NCBI RefSeq assembly: GCF_000467855.2 | Contig: NZ_KI259258.1 | Location: 317,563 to 381,562, forward strand | Reading direction: 5' to 3' | From: Porphyromonas sp. oral taxon 278 str. W7784 | GTDB lineage: Bacteria; Bacteroidota; Bacteroidia; Bacteroidales; Porphyromonadaceae | Length of the DNA stretch: 64,000 nucleotides | In this document: positions 8,760 to 16,919 of the stretch, in pieces | Layout: each line of letters starts with the position of its first letter | Numbering within the stretch: position 1 is the first letter of the stretch | Translations under genes and position numbers: made by a program | Notes under the pieces: generated by a model | Database searches by the model: none | What the model was told of the DNA's origin: nothing | The model's input: the letters and a program-made list of their open reading frames with translations, nothing else

Positions 8760-9359
8760 TTACTTCTTCACGAGCGTCCCTTCGATCTCGACCTTGCTGG
8801 AGGCATTGGCCTTGCTCAGCGCTGCGAGTACCTTCAGGAGTTCGGCGCTGGCCTTATCCCCGAACTTGGTCTTATAGCTGAGGGAGTAGAACTGGTACAT
8901 GCCGATGGAGAGTGTAGCCTTGATCGTGCCGTCCTTGATGACGGCGCTACCGATCTGTGGAGAGATCGGCATACTACCAGTCTGGGGGACGTGGATGTTG
9001 CCCGAGGAGCGTAGTTCGTAGCGTGCTACCTTACCCTTGTTCTGTCCCTCGAAGTAGATATAGCCCTTGTGCACGGTCACCTTGGTGAGCTTACCGGTGC
9101 CTAGGACGGCATCCCCGAAGTTGATATCCTCGAAGCCTACCTTGCCGATGCCCTCGAGGTCGATGTCCTTAGGGGTGACCCGTACGAGGCTGATGGTATA
9201 GGCATCACCGTCGGCGGGGACGACGATGGCATCTCCTCCGGGATTAGGTGTAGGGGTGGGTGTTGGCTTGGGCTCATCGTTTTTCTTGCCACATGAGGTC
9301 GCTACCCCGAGGAGAAGACCGCCGAGGAGAAGCGCTGTAGTCCATTTCTTGATATTCAT
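8760..9359 (-). CDS. Lipoprotein of unknown function
   Basis: A 199-residue predicted lipoprotein with a lipobox (GVATSC), then a KKNDEP tract and a Pro-Thr spacer (PKPTPTPTPNPGG) that would lift the domain off the membrane. The remainder is beta-rich with alternating strands and ends in SSKVEIEGTLVKK. I do not recognise the family; it has the size and strand pattern of small calycin-like Bacteroidota lipoproteins, but that is only a resemblance. It stands alone between two terminators with its own promoter and a possible operator (9419-9462), so it seems individually regulated. Confidence 0.75.
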   Translation of the reverse strand: MNIKKWTTALLLGGLLLGVATSCGKKNDEPKPTPTPTPNPGGDAIVVPADGDAYTISLVRVTPKDIDLEGIGKVGFEDINFGDAVLGTGKLTKVTVHKGYIYFEGQNKGKVARYELRSSGNIHVPQTGSMPISPQIGSAVIKDGTIKATLSIGMYQFYSLSYKTKFGDKASAELLKVLAALSKANASSKVEIEGTLVKK

Positions 9360-9411
9360 GTCTCTTGATGGAATATGAGATTAGGGGCGAAGGGCTGATC
9401 CCTCACCAGCG

Positions 9412-9419
9412 CAAAGGTA
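9412..9419 (-). promoter_or_regulatory. -7 promoter box for the lipoprotein gene
   Basis: TACCTTTG on the minus strand, 53 bp before the start codon of the 8760-9359 gene. Confidence 0.65.
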
Positions 9420-9462
9420 GGTATATTCGCCTGCCTTCAGGGTGAAAAGGTCGAATATACCT
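9419..9462. promoter_or_regulatory. Inverted repeat over the promoter, candidate operator
   Basis: Perfect 11-bp arms AGGTATATTCG (9419-9429) and CGAATATACCT (9452-9462), centres 33 bp apart. The first arm touches the -7 box and the pair brackets the expected -33 region. This arrangement suits a dimeric or looping regulator; none is identified. Confidence 0.5.
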
Positions 9463-9527
9463 ATCCCTAGGTACTGCCTTCGCCGAGCCCTCCGAAGCAC
9501 CTTCTCCTAGCGAACAGAAGGAAAAGG

Positions 9528-9569
9528 CAAGGGGCACCACGGCGACGTAGCGTGCCGTGGTGCCCCTTG
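9528..9569 (-). terminator. Terminator downstream of the OmpH-like gene
   Basis: Perfect 16-bp stem CAAGGGGCACCACGGC / GCCGTGGTGCCCCTTG with a 10-nt loop, followed on the minus strand by CCTTTTCC. Confidence 0.8.
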
Positions 9570-9598
9570 TACCTTCCCTAGCGAATAGGGTGATGGGC

Positions 9599-10234
9599 TT
9601 ACTTCTTCTTCGCCGTAGAGTCTGCAGCGACAGAAGCCTTGCTAGAGGTGTAGTGCTCGTTGAGGTACTTGATGAAGTCGTCGGTGATATCGAGGGCTTC
9701 ATCTGCGTAGAGCACGTTGTCTCCGACCTGAGTGAGGATGAGCTTGTAGCGACCATCCTTGTTGTACTCCTTGAGCTGAGCACGGATCTCGGTCATGACA
9801 TCCTGTAGGAGGGACTGCTGCTTCATGGCGAGCTTCTGAGAGAGCTCCGCACTGAGGGCTTCCCCCTCCTGCTGCATGCGGATGATCTTCTGTTGCTCGG
9901 CTTGCTGTGCTTCAGCAGAGACGAAGGCATTGATGCGCATGCGACGCTCGAAGTCAGCAGCAGCCTTCTGGATAGCAGCGCTCTTGCCCTGTAGACGAGT
10001 CTGGTGCGCGATGGCGTCCTTCTCGAGCGCCTCCTTGACCTCTTGGGCGAACTTATACTGAGATGAGACGCTGTCCATACGTACCAGAGCTATGGGTAGA
10101 CCCGTAGCTTGGACTTCGGAGGGAGTAGAGGGAGCGGACTTTTGCTCGGTCTTGCCCTGGCAGGAGGATAGGCTCAGGGCAGAAGCGACAGCGAGCGCCA
10201 GAGAGCAGAGGGTCATACGACCTGTCTTTGTCAT
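9599..10234 (-). CDS. OmpH/Skp-family periplasmic chaperone, lipoprotein form
   Basis: A 211-residue protein with a lipobox (LSLSSC) after the signal peptide. The core has the Skp layout: a short strand (LPIALVRMDSV), a long charged helical hairpin rich in Gln, Ala and Glu (about residues 65-150) and a C-terminal strand pair containing YKLILTQVGDNVLYADEALDITDDFIKYLN. The ALDIT..FIKYLN ending is typical of OmpH. Skp-type trimers hold unfolded outer-membrane proteins in the periplasm. A lipid anchor is unusual for Skp but is what the sequence shows. It lies 47 bp after the small membrane protein gene and may be co-transcribed with it. Confidence 0.85.
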   Translation of the reverse strand: MTKTGRMTLCSLALAVASALSLSSCQGKTEQKSAPSTPSEVQATGLPIALVRMDSVSSQYKFAQEVKEALEKDAIAHQTRLQGKSAAIQKAAADFERRMRINAFVSAEAQQAEQQKIIRMQQEGEALSAELSQKLAMKQQSLLQDVMTEIRAQLKEYNKDGRYKLILTQVGDNVLYADEALDITDDFIKYLNEHYTSSKASVAADSTAKKK

Positions 10235-10281
10235 AGGTGCTTATTTTTAAATTGTTGTATTCGGGGGGAGTGGAGGGGCAC

Positions 10282-10497
10282 TTAGGATGCTTGCTCTGCC
10301 AGACGCTCAGCGAGACTCTTGTGACGCTGTGCATCCTTGTGCTGAGAGGTATGGCAGGAGATGCCCCGACGCTGCATGGCTCGGCTACCGCCGACATGCG
10401 TATTGGGGAAGCGACCATTCCTCTTGAAGATAATCGATACCGAGAGGAGAAAGACCGCAGTCCCTACGGCGAAGAGTGCGACTAGGAATAATGTCAT
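10282..10497 (-). CDS. Small single-span membrane protein, conserved in Bacteroidota
   Basis: A 71-residue protein. The N-terminal half is one hydrophobic helix (LFLVALFAVGTAVFLLSVSIIF). The C-terminal half carries a positively charged motif, FPNTHVGGSRAMQRRGISC, followed by a polar tail. I recall the FPNTH..G..AM..RGI.C motif as widespread in Bacteroidales small membrane proteins of unknown role. The strong motif and the promoter box 30 bp upstream support a real gene despite its size. Confidence 0.8.
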   Translation of the reverse strand: MTLFLVALFAVGTAVFLLSVSIIFKRNGRFPNTHVGGSRAMQRRGISCHTSQHKDAQRHKSLAERLAEQAS

Positions 10498-10528
10498 CCT
10501 TGTATTTTATCGTTATATTTGTTGGGAG

Positions 10529-10536
10529 CAAAGGTA
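10529..10536 (-). promoter_or_regulatory. -7 promoter box for the small membrane protein gene
   Basis: TACCTTTG on the minus strand, 32 bp before the start at 10497. Confidence 0.6.
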
Positions 10537-10643
10537 CAAGTTTTCGCCGATTAAGGCTTAGATATACGAATATAGCCTCAACCATGCGAATACCCACTGA
10601 TGCACTCGTAAGCAACTACTCATACATAAACATCAAGTAAGCA

Positions 10644-12101
10644 ATGGAAATCACAGAGCTGAACCCTAAGATCGTGTGGAAGTACTTCCATGAGATCACA
10701 CAAGTCCCCCGCCCCTCCAAGAAGGAAGGCAAGATCATCGCCTATCTGGAGAAGTTCGCCAAGGAGCATGGCATCGAGTACAAGAAGGACCATGTAGGCA
10801 ACATCGTCATGAGTAAGCCTGCTACCCCAGGCTACGAAGATCGTGTCAAGCTCATCCTGCAGAGCCACGTCGATATGGTCTGTGAGAAGAACGCCGGCAC
10901 CGAGCATGACTTCGACAACGACCCTATCCGTACGATCGTCGACGGAGAGTGGCTCCATGCCGATGGTACTACCCTGGGTGCGGACAACGGGATCGGCTGT
11001 GCTGCCCAGCTCGCTATCCTAGCTTCGGATGACATCGAGCACGGCCCCATCGAAGCGCTCTTCACCATCGACGAAGAGACAGGTATGACGGGTGCCTTCG
11101 AGCTTCGTCCAGGCTTCCTCACCGGTAAGATCCTCATCAACCTCGACAGCGAAGACGAAGGCGAACTCTTCATCGGCTGTGCTGGTGGTAAGGGGATCGT
11201 CGCTACCTTCACCCCCGAGTATCAGCAGGCTCCTCAGGGGCTCACTTGGCTTCGTGCCTCGGTCTCTGGGCTCAAGGGCGGTCACTCCGGCGGTGAGATC
11301 CACTGCGGACTCGGCAATGCTAATAAGCTCCTCACCCGCTACCTCTACGCTCTGGAGAAGAATGTCGACTGGAAGCTCTCCGAGATAGCAGGCGGTAACC
11401 TCCACAACGCTATCCCCCGTGAAGCACATGCTCTCATCGGTGTACGCCCCGAGGACAAGGCTAAGGCGATCGAGCTACTCAAGAGCCTCGAAGAAGCTGT
11501 GCGCAATGAGCTCAAGGCAGTAGACCCCAACGTCCGCTTCGCTATCGAGGAAGCTTCTGCTCCCTCCCAGGTCATCGATGACAAGACGAAGGCAGCGCTG
11601 GTACGTGCCCTCTATGCTTGCCCTCACGGCGTACTCGGCATGAGCCACGAGATCGAAGACCTCGTCGAGACCTCCAACAACCTTGCTTCTATCAAGCAGC
11701 GTGACGGTGTGATCCTCGTCGAGACTAGCCAGCGAAGCTCTACGACGAGCCTTCGTGACTCGGCTGCCGAGATGGTAGCTTCTGTCTTCGAGCTGGCAGG
11801 GGCTAAGGTCGAACTCACCGACTCTTATCCCGGCTGGAAGCCCAATCCAGATTCTGCTATCCTCAAGGCTTCGGCAGATGCTTACCGCAAGCTCTTCGGC
11901 AAGGAAGCAGCAGTGAAGGCCATCCACGCAGGCCTCGAGTGTGGTCTGATCCTAGACGTATATCCTGATCTGGATATGGTGTCCTTCGGGCCAACGCTTC
12001 GTGATGTTCATTCGCCTGCAGAGCGCATTGAAATCAAGACGGTAGACCTCTGGTGGCGTCACCTCCTTCAGGTGCTCAAGGAGATCCCCGCAGCGAAGTA
12101 A
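10644..12101 (+). CDS. pepD: Cytosolic non-specific dipeptidase PepD (M20C)
   Basis: A 485-residue metallo-aminopeptidase of the PepD family that splits dipeptides in the cytosol, important in an amino-acid-fermenting organism. The metal ligands are visible in family order: LQSHVDMVCEKN (His and the following Asp), GADNGIGCAA (bridging Asp), DEETGMTGA (general-base Glu pair), LINLDSEDEGE (Asp) and the late IHAGLECG (His). A lid-type dimerisation insert lies between. Length matches the usual 480-490. It is monocistronic, with its own terminator at 12191-12243, and a palindrome array begins exactly over its stop codon. Confidence 0.96.
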   Translation: MEITELNPKIVWKYFHEITQVPRPSKKEGKIIAYLEKFAKEHGIEYKKDHVGNIVMSKPATPGYEDRVKLILQSHVDMVCEKNAGTEHDFDNDPIRTIVDGEWLHADGTTLGADNGIGCAAQLAILASDDIEHGPIEALFTIDEETGMTGAFELRPGFLTGKILINLDSEDEGELFIGCAGGKGIVATFTPEYQQAPQGLTWLRASVSGLKGGHSGGEIHCGLGNANKLLTRYLYALEKNVDWKLSEIAGGNLHNAIPREAHALIGVRPEDKAKAIELLKSLEEAVRNELKAVDPNVRFAIEEASAPSQVIDDKTKAALVRALYACPHGVLGMSHEIEDLVETSNNLASIKQRDGVILVETSQRSSTTSLRDSAAEMVASVFELAGAKVELTDSYPGWKPNPDSAILKASADAYRKLFGKEAAVKAIHAGLECGLILDVYPDLDMVSFGPTLRDVHSPAERIEIKTVDLWWRHLLQVLKEIPAAK

Positions 12102-12180
12102 GCACTCCCCTTTCCCGGAAGTAGCTACTCCCCTTTTCTGGAGGTAATTACCTCCTCCTTCCTGAAGTAACGTCCCTTAC
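12094..12180. repeat. Phased palindrome array, GAAGTA core, starting over the pepD stop codon
   Basis: Four units start at 12094, 12117, 12140 and 12163, spacings exactly 23 bp. They read CGAAGTAAGCACTCC, GGAAGTAGCTACTCC, GGAGGTAATTACCTCC (a perfect 16-bp palindrome) and TGAAGTAACG...TTACTTC. The TAA of pepD is part of the first unit. Spacers are C/T-rich. The array lies in the pepD 3' UTR, before the terminator. Confidence 0.8.
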
Positions 12181-12190
12181 TTCCTAAGAT

Positions 12191-12243
12191 AAGGCCAGTG
12201 GCCGTAGTCTCACGATCAGGTGAGTACTACGGCCACTGGCCTT
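12191..12243 (+). terminator. Terminator of pepD
   Basis: Perfect 18-bp stem AAGGCCAGTGGCCGTAGT / ACTACGGCCACTGGCCTT with an inner CTCAC/GTGAG hairpin, then TT on the plus strand. Confidence 0.85.
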
Positions 12244-12262
12244 TTAGCTTTATGGGTAGTGG

Positions 12263-12396
12263 AGGGCTAGAGCCTCTGCGGGCAAGAGGTTAGAATGTGT
12301 GAGGTAAGGAGCTCGGGCTTGTGGTGGTAAGACTCTGGCCTTCGTGATGGGAAGGTACTAGACCTTGCGGTGGAAGAGGTATCCCTTCAGCGGCTG
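12263..12396. repeat. Degenerate 22-23-bp tandem repeat overlapping a gene end
   Basis: Units begin near 12263, 12285, 12307, 12330, 12353 and 12375 (spacings 22, 22, 23, 23, 22). The clearest are AGGAGCTCGGGCTTGTGGTGG, AGACTCTGGCCTTCGTGATGG and AGGTACTAGACCTTGCGGTGG shortened here to their matching parts, with shared ends CTTGTGGTGG-A. The fifth unit contains the stop codon of the 12358-12804 gene, so the repeat runs into coding sequence. Symmetry is weak; this looks like a decayed array. Confidence 0.55.
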
Positions 12397-12804
12397 GGCG
12401 ACGAAGCGGAGCGTACCTTGCTCGCTGTCTCGCTCCATGCCTGTCGTCGTGAAGTCAGCCTTGATCACACCTCCCTCGAGCTGTGCTGTGAAGCCCTGAA
12501 GGATAGTGGCTGTCCCGAAGGGCGTATCCTGTATGATGTCTCCGATCGTGAGGGTACTTCCCGAGAGACTGTAGGTGGCGGTGTAGGCCATCGCCCCTCG
12601 AGGAGAACCAGCGGGAGTGAGGGTGAAGGTCACTTCTCGCTCCGTGCGGAAGTCGAGCGTCATCGTGCCTGTCCCTTCTGTCCAATACGTACCCTTTAGA
12701 GGGGAGCGCTCGGCTGTATCTCGAGGTGTGTCCTTGTGGCAGGCCGTGAGGGCAAGACTGAGGAGGGTGAGCAGGAAGAAGCTCAGGCGGGGAAATAGTT
12801 TCAT
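12358..12804 (-). CDS. Small lipoprotein of unknown function
   Basis: A 148-residue predicted lipoprotein (lipobox ALTAC, then HKDTPRD). The mature part starts with LKGTYWTEGTGTMTLDFRTEREVTFTL. It continues with short beta strands (YTATYSLSGSTLTIGD), a pattern seen in small lipocalin-like or META-like lipoproteins that begin with G-x-W. The family is not firmly recognised. It is flanked on both sides by degenerate 23-bp repeat arrays, and the downstream one overlaps its last codons. Confidence 0.7.
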   Translation of the reverse strand: MKLFPRLSFFLLTLLSLALTACHKDTPRDTAERSPLKGTYWTEGTGTMTLDFRTEREVTFTLTPAGSPRGAMAYTATYSLSGSTLTIGDIIQDTPFGTATILQGFTAQLEGGVIKADFTTTGMERDSEQGTLRFVAQPLKGYLFHRKV

Positions 12805-12819
12805 TATCCTAATTGAATG

Positions 12820-12984
12820 AGTATCGCTGTCGTCGCTTAAGAAGCGTCGCTATCGTAGCTGGGTGAGTATCTCTATCATAGCAGGGGCGGTACCGCTGTC
12901 GTCACTGGGAAAACAGAGCTTTCATCGCTAAATGGATAGCGCTCTCGTCTCTGGATGAGTAGCACGGGTGCCGTCATCGTGGAG
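12820..12984. repeat. Phased repeat array, TCGCTRTCGTMGCT core, exact 23-bp period
   Basis: Seven units begin at 12824, 12847, 12870, 12893, 12916, 12939 and 12962, every step exactly 23 bp. Cores include TCGCTGTCGTCGCT, TCGCTATCGTAGCT, TCTCTATCATAGCA, CCGCTGTCGTCACT, GAGCTTTCATCGCT and GCGCTCTCGTCTCT. The second and third keep a clean palindrome (GCTA-TCG-TAGC, CTAT-C-ATAG); others are eroded. Spacers tend to GGGTGAGTA. The array fills almost the entire 192-bp gap between two lipoprotein genes. Confidence 0.8.
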
Positions 12985-12996
12985 GGCTTGGTGGGG

Positions 12997-14847
12997 CTAC
13001 TTCGCCGCCTCTTCGATCGTGAAGAAGAAGGGGGCATAGCCAGCCTGCACGTAGGCGGGCTTCGATCCTCGGGGCACAATCAGTTTCTCGATACGTCCCT
13101 GCTTAGCGGTGCGGAGGAAGACCTGAGCGCCAAGGGTGGGAGGCACCTTGCCTAGCGCATGCACTGTCTCAAGTCGAGGGCAGAGGGCGAAGGCCTGATC
13201 GTCCAGAGAGCGGAGGCTCGCTGGTAGAGTTACCTTGCTGAGGCTACTGGCGTAGAAGGCCAAGAGGCCGATGCTCTCTAGGCCCTCAGGGAGGATGACG
13301 GGCTGAGCTATCTGAGCGGCGAAGAGGGCGGCCTCGTCGATGGAGCGGAGGCTTGAGGGGAAGATGATCGCATTGAGCTGTATTGCATTCTTCTCATCCA
13401 GATCTTGATTGCGGATGAAGGAGCCATAGACACCTGCAGCGAGCGCTCGGCGAGAGAGGCGCTGGAGACCCTCGGGGAGGCGAAGGGTTTTGGCCTGCAT
13501 CCGTGAGAGTACATCCTGGTACTGGTTGGGGTAGCGAAGGAAGAAGCTAGGCCCCAGTTCACGGAGCTTAGTCGGGGAGGCGAAGGTCACATCATCGAAG
13601 CGACCTGTGAGGGTGATCTCCTCGACGGAGCTGGGGATCGTCAAGGGTGCTGAGAGCTCAAGGAGCGCACGGAGCTCTCGTAGCCCCTCGGGGAGTATAA
13701 GGGGCTCCTTGACGGAGGAGATCTTGAGCTCCTCTTCACCCCCAGAGCGCTCTTCGAAGAGCTTAGGCTGGTTGCAGTAGAGGCGTCGGAGGCTTTTCGG
13801 GAGGGTGAGATGCTCGGTAGCAAACTCCCCTAGCTTAAGCTCCTCGTAGCCTTCGGGTACGATGAGGGAGACGAAGGTATAGCCGAGCCCAAAGTCAACG
13901 AGTGAGGTAAGCCCCTTCGGTAGGGTAAGGCTCTTGATGAGGAGCTGCTGAGCGAAGAGCGGGGGTAGGACGCCGTCTGTGACGGAGATGGGGCTAGGCT
14001 CGGGCTGTCCGGAGCGCCTACGGGGCATCAGGGTACGCCCCCCGCTGACTACGTGAGTGTCGGAGAGGTCAAGGGCGTCGATGCGCTCCTTGTTCTCGAT
14101 GAAGAAGAGCAGGTCACTGCCATTGATCGGACCATGGATACTGATCTTGGAGAAGTAGGGCATCTCCTTAGCCACCATTGGTAGCAGTCCCGGCACGCTC
14201 TGCGTGAGATCTAGTTCCCCGTTTGTATAGGTATATCGAGGGGCTTCGTGGTGCTCTACGGTCACTGCTACCGAGTCTTCGGAGAAGAAGCCAGAGAGGG
14301 GATTGCCGAGGCGGACATAGATCGTCGCCTCTCCATCCTGCAGGCCTCGTACGATCCCCTCGCTATCGACGGTAGCCACGGCTTCGTCGGAGCTACGCCA
14401 GGAGAGAGCTTCTGTTGGCTTGTAGTCTTCAGGCAGGAAGCGGTAGCCGAGGCGATAGGTCTCTAGGGGGTTGATCGTGACGGCTCGATCTCGGAGGTAG
14501 ACCCCGGAGGAGATGAGGACGAACTTACGGCTCGCCCGCACCCGACGCCCGCCTGACTGGAGGCTGGTGACATAGACGGTGAGTTCGCCTTTGCTGAGGG
14601 GCTTCAGTAGTCCACCATATTGGATCGAGGCCAAGCTAGCATCGGATACGCTCCACGAGAGACGAGGGTCAGAGACCTGGGGGGATGTGGATACTGAGAG
14701 ATGATATTCACGCCCCGTGTAGAGGGTGTCCGAGGCAAAGGAGTTGATCGAGAGCGTCTCTACGATGGGCTCTTCCTTAGAGCAAGAGCTTAGGGTAGAG
14801 AGGGCGGAGAGGAGAGCAACTCCTAGGGCAAGAGGTCGGATGTTCAT
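12997..14847 (-). CDS. Surface lipoprotein with Ig-like (BIG2) and leucine-rich (BspA-type) repeats
   Basis: A 616-residue predicted lipoprotein (lipobox STLSSC). Two bacterial Ig-like BIG2 domains come first: LSWSVSDASLASI..GGLLKPLSKGELTVYV, then LSWRSSDEAVATVDSEGIVRG. A BspA/LRR_5 region follows from about residue 270 with repeats such as LTLPKGLTSLVDFG, LILPEGLRELRA, LTIPSSVEEITL and VTLPASLRSLDDQAF. BspA-type repeats bind host proteins such as fibronectin or fibrinogen in other oral Bacteroidota. It ends the receptor operon that begins at 25450. Surface adhesion or ligand capture is inferred from domains; the actual ligand is unknown. Confidence 0.85.
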   Translation of the reverse strand: MNIRPLALGVALLSALSTLSSCSKEEPIVETLSINSFASDTLYTGREYHLSVSTSPQVSDPRLSWSVSDASLASIQYGGLLKPLSKGELTVYVTSLQSGGRRVRASRKFVLISSGVYLRDRAVTINPLETYRLGYRFLPEDYKPTEALSWRSSDEAVATVDSEGIVRGLQDGEATIYVRLGNPLSGFFSEDSVAVTVEHHEAPRYTYTNGELDLTQSVPGLLPMVAKEMPYFSKISIHGPINGSDLLFFIENKERIDALDLSDTHVVSGGRTLMPRRRSGQPEPSPISVTDGVLPPLFAQQLLIKSLTLPKGLTSLVDFGLGYTFVSLIVPEGYEELKLGEFATEHLTLPKSLRRLYCNQPKLFEERSGGEEELKISSVKEPLILPEGLRELRALLELSAPLTIPSSVEEITLTGRFDDVTFASPTKLRELGPSFFLRYPNQYQDVLSRMQAKTLRLPEGLQRLSRRALAAGVYGSFIRNQDLDEKNAIQLNAIIFPSSLRSIDEAALFAAQIAQPVILPEGLESIGLLAFYASSLSKVTLPASLRSLDDQAFALCPRLETVHALGKVPPTLGAQVFLRTAKQGRIEKLIVPRGSKPAYVQAGYAPFFFTIEEAAK

Positions 14848-14859
14848 GGGAGCTGTCTA

Positions 14860-16710
14860 TTAGTGGGACTGGCGGAGGGTGAAGGTGATGGGGCTCAGCG
14901 CTTCGCCCGAGGGAGGCACGAGGCGAAGGAGGGCGGAGCGGTCTCGCCCCGTATCATTCTTGTCGGCATAGAAGGCGATGGAGCTGACGTAGCCGGTCTC
15001 GGGGTCTACGGCAAGTGAGGCCTGCACCCAGCCTGATCGAGGGTTAGGCTTCTCGAGGCGGATCTGCTCGGGGGCTAAGTTCGTCTGGAGAGCTACTGTC
15101 GCGATGATGTACTGCTGGTAGCTGTCGTCGGTGTCTCCTGCGAAGTCTATCGCTGTCCCTTCGTTTGTGGAGAAGATATAGCTCCCTGTGAAGGGCTCCT
15201 GCTCACAGACGAAGTCTACAGGGAGGAGTGGGGTACGCCCTGTGTATTCGCTCTGGATGTATGTGGAGATCTTAGCCTGTAGTACGAAGCGTCGGACAGA
15301 GCGAAGCGGGTTGGCGGTGACGCGTATATTATTGATCGTCAGGAGATCGGGATAGGTAAGTGTCGCTCCTTGAGGAATAGCGGGACTAGCACCCCAGTCT
15401 TTGTCAGGGATGGTGATGAAGGTCGGGCGCACCCACTCGATATCGTCGGACGAGGTGTTGAGGCGGAGCTTGACAGAGAAGTCTGACGCCTCTTGTGGGA
15501 GCTTGATGGTCTCTCTCTTCTTCATCCCTGAGGTCGCCAGGTAGAGCTCCTGCTTGTACGGGGGAAGCTTGACGAAGCTCCAGAGCTTCTGATCATGGAG
15601 GTCATTGGTGACGAGGAAGGCTAGTTGCCCGTCGAAGAGGCTGGGGCTAGAGATATCGAGGAGATTATTGTTGGAGGAGGTCTGCCCTACGATGGCTACG
15701 CCCGAGGCGGTCTTGATGAGCCGGAAGTGTCGCTGGAGCTCAGGGCGCTCCATCTGGTAGTCCTTAGGGTCGATGGTGTACTGCCAGTGAGGGCTACGTA
15801 TCTGCCGATCATCTGATCCGTCGGCTCTGTCAGAGGCGTCGACACTACGGACGTAGGTCGTGAGATGGAGCTTCTCGAGCGGTATATCTGTGCGGAGCTC
15901 GAGTCGGTACTGCTGGGGGAGTGCCCCGAGAGATTGGATCTCCTTCGTAGGGTCTACGAGTGAGAGGGGGCGACGGATCTGCAGGAAGTCCAGTGCTACT
16001 GAGAGGTTTGGATGCTCGGGGTCAGAGAGACGGAGGCGCACTCGGCGCTGCTCGAGGCTCTGCGGTATGGCGTCGAGGCGGAAGCTGAGGCCCCAGATAT
16101 CCCCCTGGTGTGTGAACTTCAGGTCGTGTATCCAGTCACGACTCTCCGAGCCGTACTCCAGCTGGGTGGTGAGTCTCGTAGCGTCGAGGTTTGTGCGGAA
16201 GGCTTCCTTTGTCTCGAAGAGGCTTGCCGAGGCGGGGAGAGGAAGCGTGAAGACGATCCCAGGATTGTGGTAGAAGTAGTCCTCCGAGACCTTGAGCGCT
16301 GAGGTATAGGCGAAGAGGTAGCGGTCACTCGCTAGCGATACCGATGCTGGCTGGACGACTGTGATGTGCTGGGCCTCACGACGCTCGCCCCGCTCGATGA
16401 TCTGTAGGGTCAGCTGGGCTGTGCGCTTGGTGGGGCTACTGTTGCGAGCCACATAGATGAGGAGCATCCCTCTCTCTAGCTTCGTGTCGATCCAGTCCTC
16501 GGCCTCAGTGATCTGGAGGCGGTGATCGTAGATGGAGGAGGTGAAGGGGATGCGGAGGGTATCACCTTCGCTGCGGGCGACGAGGGGCTGGGAGGCTTTG
16601 CCTTCGTTCACCACGAGCTGAGGAGCTTCGCTCGTACTGCGACAGGAGTCGAGGATAAGGGAGAGCAGGCCTCCGAGGAGGAGTAGGAGGGAGTATCGTA
16701 GGGTATTCAT
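14860..16710 (-). CDS. Large lipoprotein with N-terminal BACON-like domain
   Basis: A 616-residue predicted lipoprotein (signal peptide ends LILDSC). Residues about 33-125 have a BACON-like strand pattern (EGDTLRIPFTSSIYDHRLQI..WIDTKL..LLIYVARNSSPTKRTAQLTLQI). BACON domains are surface modules in Bacteroidota often linked to glycan or mucin binding. The rest is beta-rich, without recognised motifs, and ends with LRLVPPSGEALSPITFTLRQ, a second possible BACON-like strand set. It lies 12 bp before the LRR protein and 209 bp after the preceding gene, in a gap that holds a palindrome array. Confidence 0.75.
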   Translation of the reverse strand: MNTLRYSLLLLLGGLLSLILDSCRSTSEAPQLVVNEGKASQPLVARSEGDTLRIPFTSSIYDHRLQITEAEDWIDTKLERGMLLIYVARNSSPTKRTAQLTLQIIERGERREAQHITVVQPASVSLASDRYLFAYTSALKVSEDYFYHNPGIVFTLPLPASASLFETKEAFRTNLDATRLTTQLEYGSESRDWIHDLKFTHQGDIWGLSFRLDAIPQSLEQRRVRLRLSDPEHPNLSVALDFLQIRRPLSLVDPTKEIQSLGALPQQYRLELRTDIPLEKLHLTTYVRSVDASDRADGSDDRQIRSPHWQYTIDPKDYQMERPELQRHFRLIKTASGVAIVGQTSSNNNLLDISSPSLFDGQLAFLVTNDLHDQKLWSFVKLPPYKQELYLATSGMKKRETIKLPQEASDFSVKLRLNTSSDDIEWVRPTFITIPDKDWGASPAIPQGATLTYPDLLTINNIRVTANPLRSVRRFVLQAKISTYIQSEYTGRTPLLPVDFVCEQEPFTGSYIFSTNEGTAIDFAGDTDDSYQQYIIATVALQTNLAPEQIRLEKPNPRSGWVQASLAVDPETGYVSSIAFYADKNDTGRDRSALLRLVPPSGEALSPITFTLRQSH

Positions 16711-16812
16711 CTGAGCTTATTGACTAGAGTAGACGGCGGGTGGGGGGAGTGATTGCCGTCGGAGAGCGGGGCTGGGGGAGGGGGGGCCCTTGAGCACGTC
16801 TACCTCTCGGGT

Positions 16813-16880
16813 GGTACCAGTAGTACCTCGGAGGAGGCACTACTGGTGCTTCGACAGAGGCGCTACTAGTGCCCCGAGGT
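16813..16880. repeat. Phased palindrome array, GGTACTACTGGTACC family (copy 1), inside an operon
   Basis: Three units begin at 16813, 16836 and 16859, each 23 bp apart: GGTACCAGTAGTACC, GGCACTACTGGTGCT and GGCGCTACTAGTGCC. Arms change together (GGTAC/GTACC, GGCAC/GTGCT, GGCGC/GTGCC), so the symmetry is retained. Spacers TCGGAGGA and TCGACAGA match those of a second copy at 51961-52052. The array occupies the only sizeable gap in the receptor operon. Confidence 0.82.
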
Positions 16881-16919
16881 CGTTGTGCTTTGCCTTTGTG
16901 TCGGGCTGGGATTCTTCCG

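Noticed and set aside
8485..8877. 130-residue ORF on the plus strand
   Set aside because: It runs through a palindrome array and a terminator and overlaps the lipoprotein gene on the other strand.
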